Of a stretch of DNA of 9,039 bases, positions 6,757 to 9,039 are shown one piece after another. The notes under the pieces are model-generated. The model did not search any database and had not been told where the DNA came from. It was given only the letters and a program-made list of their open reading frames with translations. The stretch is from JBBIJH01 sp037446075 (GTDB taxonomy: Bacteria > Bacteroidota > Ignavibacteria > UBA10030 > JAHEZR01), in NCBI GenBank assembly GCA_037446075.1, contig JBBIJH010000110.1:1-9039 (forward strand). Reading direction: 5' to 3'. The translations under genes and the position numbers were made by a program. Position 1 is the first letter of the stretch, and each line of letters opens with the position of its first letter.

Positions 6757-7320
6757 ATGGAGGAGATAAAGAAGACGCCAAAAACTCCTCGGATTAGCCA
6801 TGAGGCTCTCCAGTTGAAAACGGGGAAGAACTGGCAGGAGTGGTTCGCGATCCTCGACAAAGTAGGAGCGAAGCGAATGAATCATGCACAGATTGCGGCG
6901 TACTTATATAAGAAACGGAGCATGCCAAGATGGTGGTCGCAGACGGTCGCAGTCGGGTATGAGCAAGCTCGCGGTTTGCGAGAGGTTCACGAGCGACCGG
7001 ATGGCTACGAGATCAGTGTGAGCAGGACGGTAGGAGTCCCGGTATCAGCTCTGTACAGAGCATGGGTCGATCAAAAGGCAAGAAGTCGTTGGCTTTCGAG
7101 CACGCCGATCACGATCAGGAAGGCAAATGCCAACAAATACCTCCGTGTCACATGGGCGGATAACAAGACTAGCCTCGAGGTAAACTTCTATCAGAAGGGA
7201 ACAAGCAAGACTCAAGTAACCGTCCAGCATGCAAAGCTCGCCGGCTCGAAAGCAGCCGCGAAGATGAAGACTTACTGGAGTTCAACCCTCGACGGATTGA
7301 AACAACTCTTGGAGCGGTAA
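6757..7320 (+). CDS. SRPBCC (AHSA1/START-like) protein with DUF4287-like N-terminus
   Basis: This encodes a 187-residue cytoplasmic protein. Residues about 14-80 (LKTGKNWQEWFAILDKVGAKRMNH, IAAYL, MPRWWSQTVAVGYEQARGLRE) form the small helical region that precedes the fold in this family, resembling DUF4287. Residues about 84-185 form an SRPBCC hydrophobic-ligand fold: YEISVSRTVGVPVSALYRAW, RSRWLSST, KYLRVTWADNKTSLEVNFY, QVTVQHAKL and the closing helix KMKTYWSSTLDGLKQLL. Family members bind hydrophobic or cofactor-like ligands, or act in stress-related roles; the ligand here cannot be inferred. The start at 6757 is preceded by GAGGG (6745-6749) seven bases away, a good ribosome binding site, whereas an in-frame ATG at 6658 has none and would add unrelated residues. 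It ends 9 bases from the converging metallopeptidase remnant. It is the only intact gene between 5630 and the right edge. Confidence 0.85.
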   Translation: MEEIKKTPKTPRISHEALQLKTGKNWQEWFAILDKVGAKRMNHAQIAAYLYKKRSMPRWWSQTVAVGYEQARGLREVHERPDGYEISVSRTVGVPVSALYRAWVDQKARSRWLSSTPITIRKANANKYLRVTWADNKTSLEVNFYQKGTSKTQVTVQHAKLAGSKAAAKMKTYWSSTLDGLKQLLER

Positions 7321-7329
7321 ACCCCTCCA

Positions 7330-7480
7330 TCAATCGCGCATTGCGTCACGAATCTCTTTCTCACTCATCCCGAAGTAGTGACCAATCTCGTGGAAGAGAA
7401 CCTCATAGATTTTTCTCTACGATTTCCTCCTTCCATCCGACAGATTTGCTTTACTGATAGAGAGTAAGTCAGTCGGGCAA
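7330..7480 (-). pseudogene. Zincin-like metallopeptidase family protein, 3' remnant
   Basis: The minus strand encodes IYEVLFHEIGHYFGMSE followed by KEIRDAMRD and a TGA at 7332-7330. This is the zinc-binding HExxH motif (HEIGH) and C-terminus of small single-domain metallopeptidases of roughly 110-150 residues. Upstream, in a second frame, are LPD, TGA, LTLYQ, TAA, SKSVGWKEEIVEK, matching the preceding part of that family, where LPDR-type and LTLY-type strands lead to the active-site helix. The frames join at an A run in GAGAAAAATC: one A fewer would restore GWKEEIVEKIYEVLFHEIGH. The N-terminal two-thirds is not recognisable further upstream. Two stops, a frameshift and missing N-terminus make it a relic. 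The stop faces the SRPBCC stop with 9 bases between. Confidence 0.75.
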
Positions 7481-7490
7481 GGTCGGCGCC

Positions 7491-7778
7491 ATGCTGTATC
7501 CCGTCCCACGCCCCGATGGGGGCATCCGTCGGTTTCCTTCATGGTTGAGGGGGGAAATGTACTACGCAACCGTTGAGGGGAGTGGTTGGGTCTTCCGAGC
7601 GCGGGATGGGCAGACCCATGAACTCTTCGGCGAGGAGGTTGCAGAAGTTCGGAGAGAAGGGCGCAAAGCGGCGGTCAGGATGCAACTTCTCTCTGACCTC
7701 GTCTTCATTTGTCTGGTGGGTAGAATCCGCAAGTTGATTGAAATCATTAGAGTTATCCCTCAGTCCATCTCGGGTTAG
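7491..7778 (+). CDS. Hypothetical small protein, doubtful
   Basis: This is a 95-residue frame with no family I recognise. It contains YYATVEGSGWVFRARDGQTHE, an acidic/basic helix (EEVAEVRREGRKAAVRM) and a hydrophobic patch (LLSDLVFICLVGRI). No strong ribosome binding site precedes the ATG; AAGG at 7479-7482 is the best candidate. On the opposite strand a stop-free frame ending in TGA at 7541-7539 (with KLHPDRRFAPFSPN and FMGLPIPRSEDPTTPL) has very G/C-rich third positions and is about equally protein-like, though it lacks a good start. As the surroundings are relics of minus-strand genes, the minus frame may be the true one, as another fragment. The remaining 7780-7841 holds nothing I can assign. 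Confidence 0.22.
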   Translation: MLYPVPRPDGGIRRFPSWLRGEMYYATVEGSGWVFRARDGQTHELFGEEVAEVRREGRKAAVRMQLLSDLVFICLVGRIRKLIEIIRVIPQSISG

Positions 7779-7841
7779 GAAATCCGATTGAGTTCCACGT
7801 CGCAGCGCACCGGCTCACCTGTCCACGTCAACGCGTTGAGA

Positions 7842-9039
7842 TTAGAGCCTCCAGTTGAGCGGTTTGTTCTTGCGAAGCTCGAGATTCACTCTGAGGAGCG
7901 AAGGCGAGGACTCCACCGACTCGTACTGCGGTGATCGCCTTCGCAAATCGAAATCCCGCGCGAACCCAGATCGTAAGAGTGTAGTCTCCTCTAACAAGGT
8001 TGATCGATCTTCCTTCCAGAGTCAATCTCTTCTTGTTCCATTTCAACTCTTTGAGATCGACTGCACCGTCTTTTACATGGCGCGATGTAGACAGGAGAAT
8101 CGTTTATCTTCGATGCGGTGAATGGCAAGGACTTTCGTTGACGTTGGGTTGTATGTATTGCAAACCCCTCTCCAGAAAGTGTTCCGCAGAGGCCTCGAGG
8201 TTGATGACGATGTCGCTCTTGGAGGCGTTCCACTAAGAATTATAGTAAGAACGCCAGCGAGTGGGGACCCTACCCCAGGGATTTCTGTCCTAGTAGACCC
8301 CTCTGCTCTGGCCGAATGCGAATCGGTATAGGAGCTCTGAGTAGTTCTTTTCATTTGCCAGCGACGACTTGCGGAACTGAAGGGGAGGTCGATCTGATCC
8401 AAACTCTTTACGGTTCTTGGCCTCGAGTGACTTCAACTCGGAGACAGTGGTCACTTGCAAACGATTGGATTGTGGACTTCGAAGGATAGTGATAGTATTC
8501 ACGGGGAGCTCGTTCGTTACAAACCCAAGAAGGACAGATTCCAGGGCTGATGGAGAGAACAGGACCGCGTCCCAATAACTTCTGTGCGGCAATGAATCCA
8601 CCTCCAAGATTTCGGATTCGGGCCATGAGTGATATCCATTCTTGCTCATGATCAGTTTCCCGCTCGGAAAAGAAATCCCTCCACTCTCGCCTGTGACGAA
8701 ACACCCAAGTTCCTTCGCTCGGAGCAGGGTTCCCGAGTGTTCGAGACCTGCATCTGGACTGAGACCTTCTTCGTTGCCTCGTGCAGATGAAGGCCGAGGG
8801 CCAGTTCAACCGACTATTGGATTGTGATAACGCGAAGGCTCTTTCCCTTCCCACCGAAGTCCGATCAGAACTTTCGAAAAGTTCTGGCCGAGGCGCGGGG
8901 GTCATCGGTCTGAAAAAGGGTACCGTCTTCGAGGAGAAGCTGACCAAAGGCTGAACGATTGAGCGGAACAATTCCCTCTCTTTTTTTCCCGAAGAGGGCC
9001 CATCGCTGCGTCGCTTTCTCGAATTCGAGCATGAGCGTC
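7842..9039 (-). pseudogene. GH36-type alpha-galactosidase paralogue, catalytic core deleted
   Basis: This is a second, broken copy of the GH36 gene at 2894-5629. From the right edge leftward it encodes LMLEFEKATQRWALF, FGQLLLEDGTLFQTDDPRAS, a TGA, GGKGKSLRVITIQ, a TAG, and VQMQVSNTREPC. After a frameshift come MSKNGYHSWPESEILEV, LLGFVTNELPVN, NYSELLYRF, a TAG, VPTRWRSYYNS, a TAG, and LEASAEHFLERGLQYIQ. Here it jumps, near 8146-8152, to PTSTKVLAIH, a segment that lies about 490 residues later in the intact paralogue. The rest is the C-terminal sandwich: STSRHVKDGAVDLKEL, NKKRLTLEGRSINLVRGDYTLT, and in a third frame LRVNLELRKNKPLNWRL with TAA at 7844-7842. Both catalytic Asp motifs are gone and WCSW has become WRSY. 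The start lies roughly 40 bases beyond the window. Confidence 0.9.

Noticed and set aside
8408..8971. 187-residue minus-strand frame
   Set aside because: It crosses the GH36 pseudogene in a wrong frame; the homologous residues are found in the other two minus frames.
1..9039. CRISPR array, tRNA or rRNA genes
   Set aside because: No regularly spaced short repeats, no tRNA cloverleaf and no rRNA-like sequence were seen.

Overview
The window looks like a decaying accessory region of a Gram-negative bacterial chromosome. The G+C content is moderate, and the lipobox protein implies an outer membrane. Several proteins (a Gp49-like RelE toxin, a DUF4287-like/SRPBCC protein, a GH36 galactosidase with extra domains) are of kinds I associate with Acidobacteria, Planctomycetes and similar soil phyla, but the sequence does not fix the phylum. 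Only three genes look complete: a PEGA-repeat lipoprotein, a large GH36-type alpha-galactosidase and an SRPBCC protein. A RelE/HigB-type toxin gene is cut by the left edge.

Left part (1-1660): the toxin gene lies on the minus strand behind an almost leaderless promoter. The lipoprotein gene lies on the plus strand and sits between two long, related, directly oriented repeats (about 344-555 and 1471-1660). Each begins with AGCTAAC, and the first ends in GTTAGCC. One gene between attC-like repeats, next to a reversed toxin gene with its own promoter, resembles an integron gene-cassette array. No integrase is in view.

Middle (1660-2893): a degraded IS110-family transposase (two frameshifts, an internal stop, one acidic catalytic residue changed to Gly) lies on the minus strand. 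Downstream of it is a strongly structured non-coding stretch (about 1801-1962). Its main element is a 12-bp base stem, an asymmetric internal loop and an 11-bp apical hairpin, which is the architecture of one arm of an IS110 bridge RNA. IS1111-type members of this family are known to target attC sites, and this remnant abuts an attC-like repeat whose distal end looks eroded.

Right part (2894-9039): on the minus strand, in transcription order, come a GH36 paralogue reduced to a pseudogene by a deletion of nearly its whole catalytic barrel, an unassigned stretch, a fragment of a small zincin metallopeptidase, an SLC13/DASS-family transporter pseudogene with a large internal deletion, and the intact GH36 gene. 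The transporter reading frame ends 8 nt before the GH36 ATG at 5629, so the two probably once formed a transcription unit. It also shows that the longer GTG-initiated GH36 reading frame is wrong. The plus-strand SRPBCC gene (6757-7320) is the only intact gene among these relics. The region records the loss of a duplicated glycoside-utilisation locus down to one GH36 copy, next to a cassette- and IS-rich flank.
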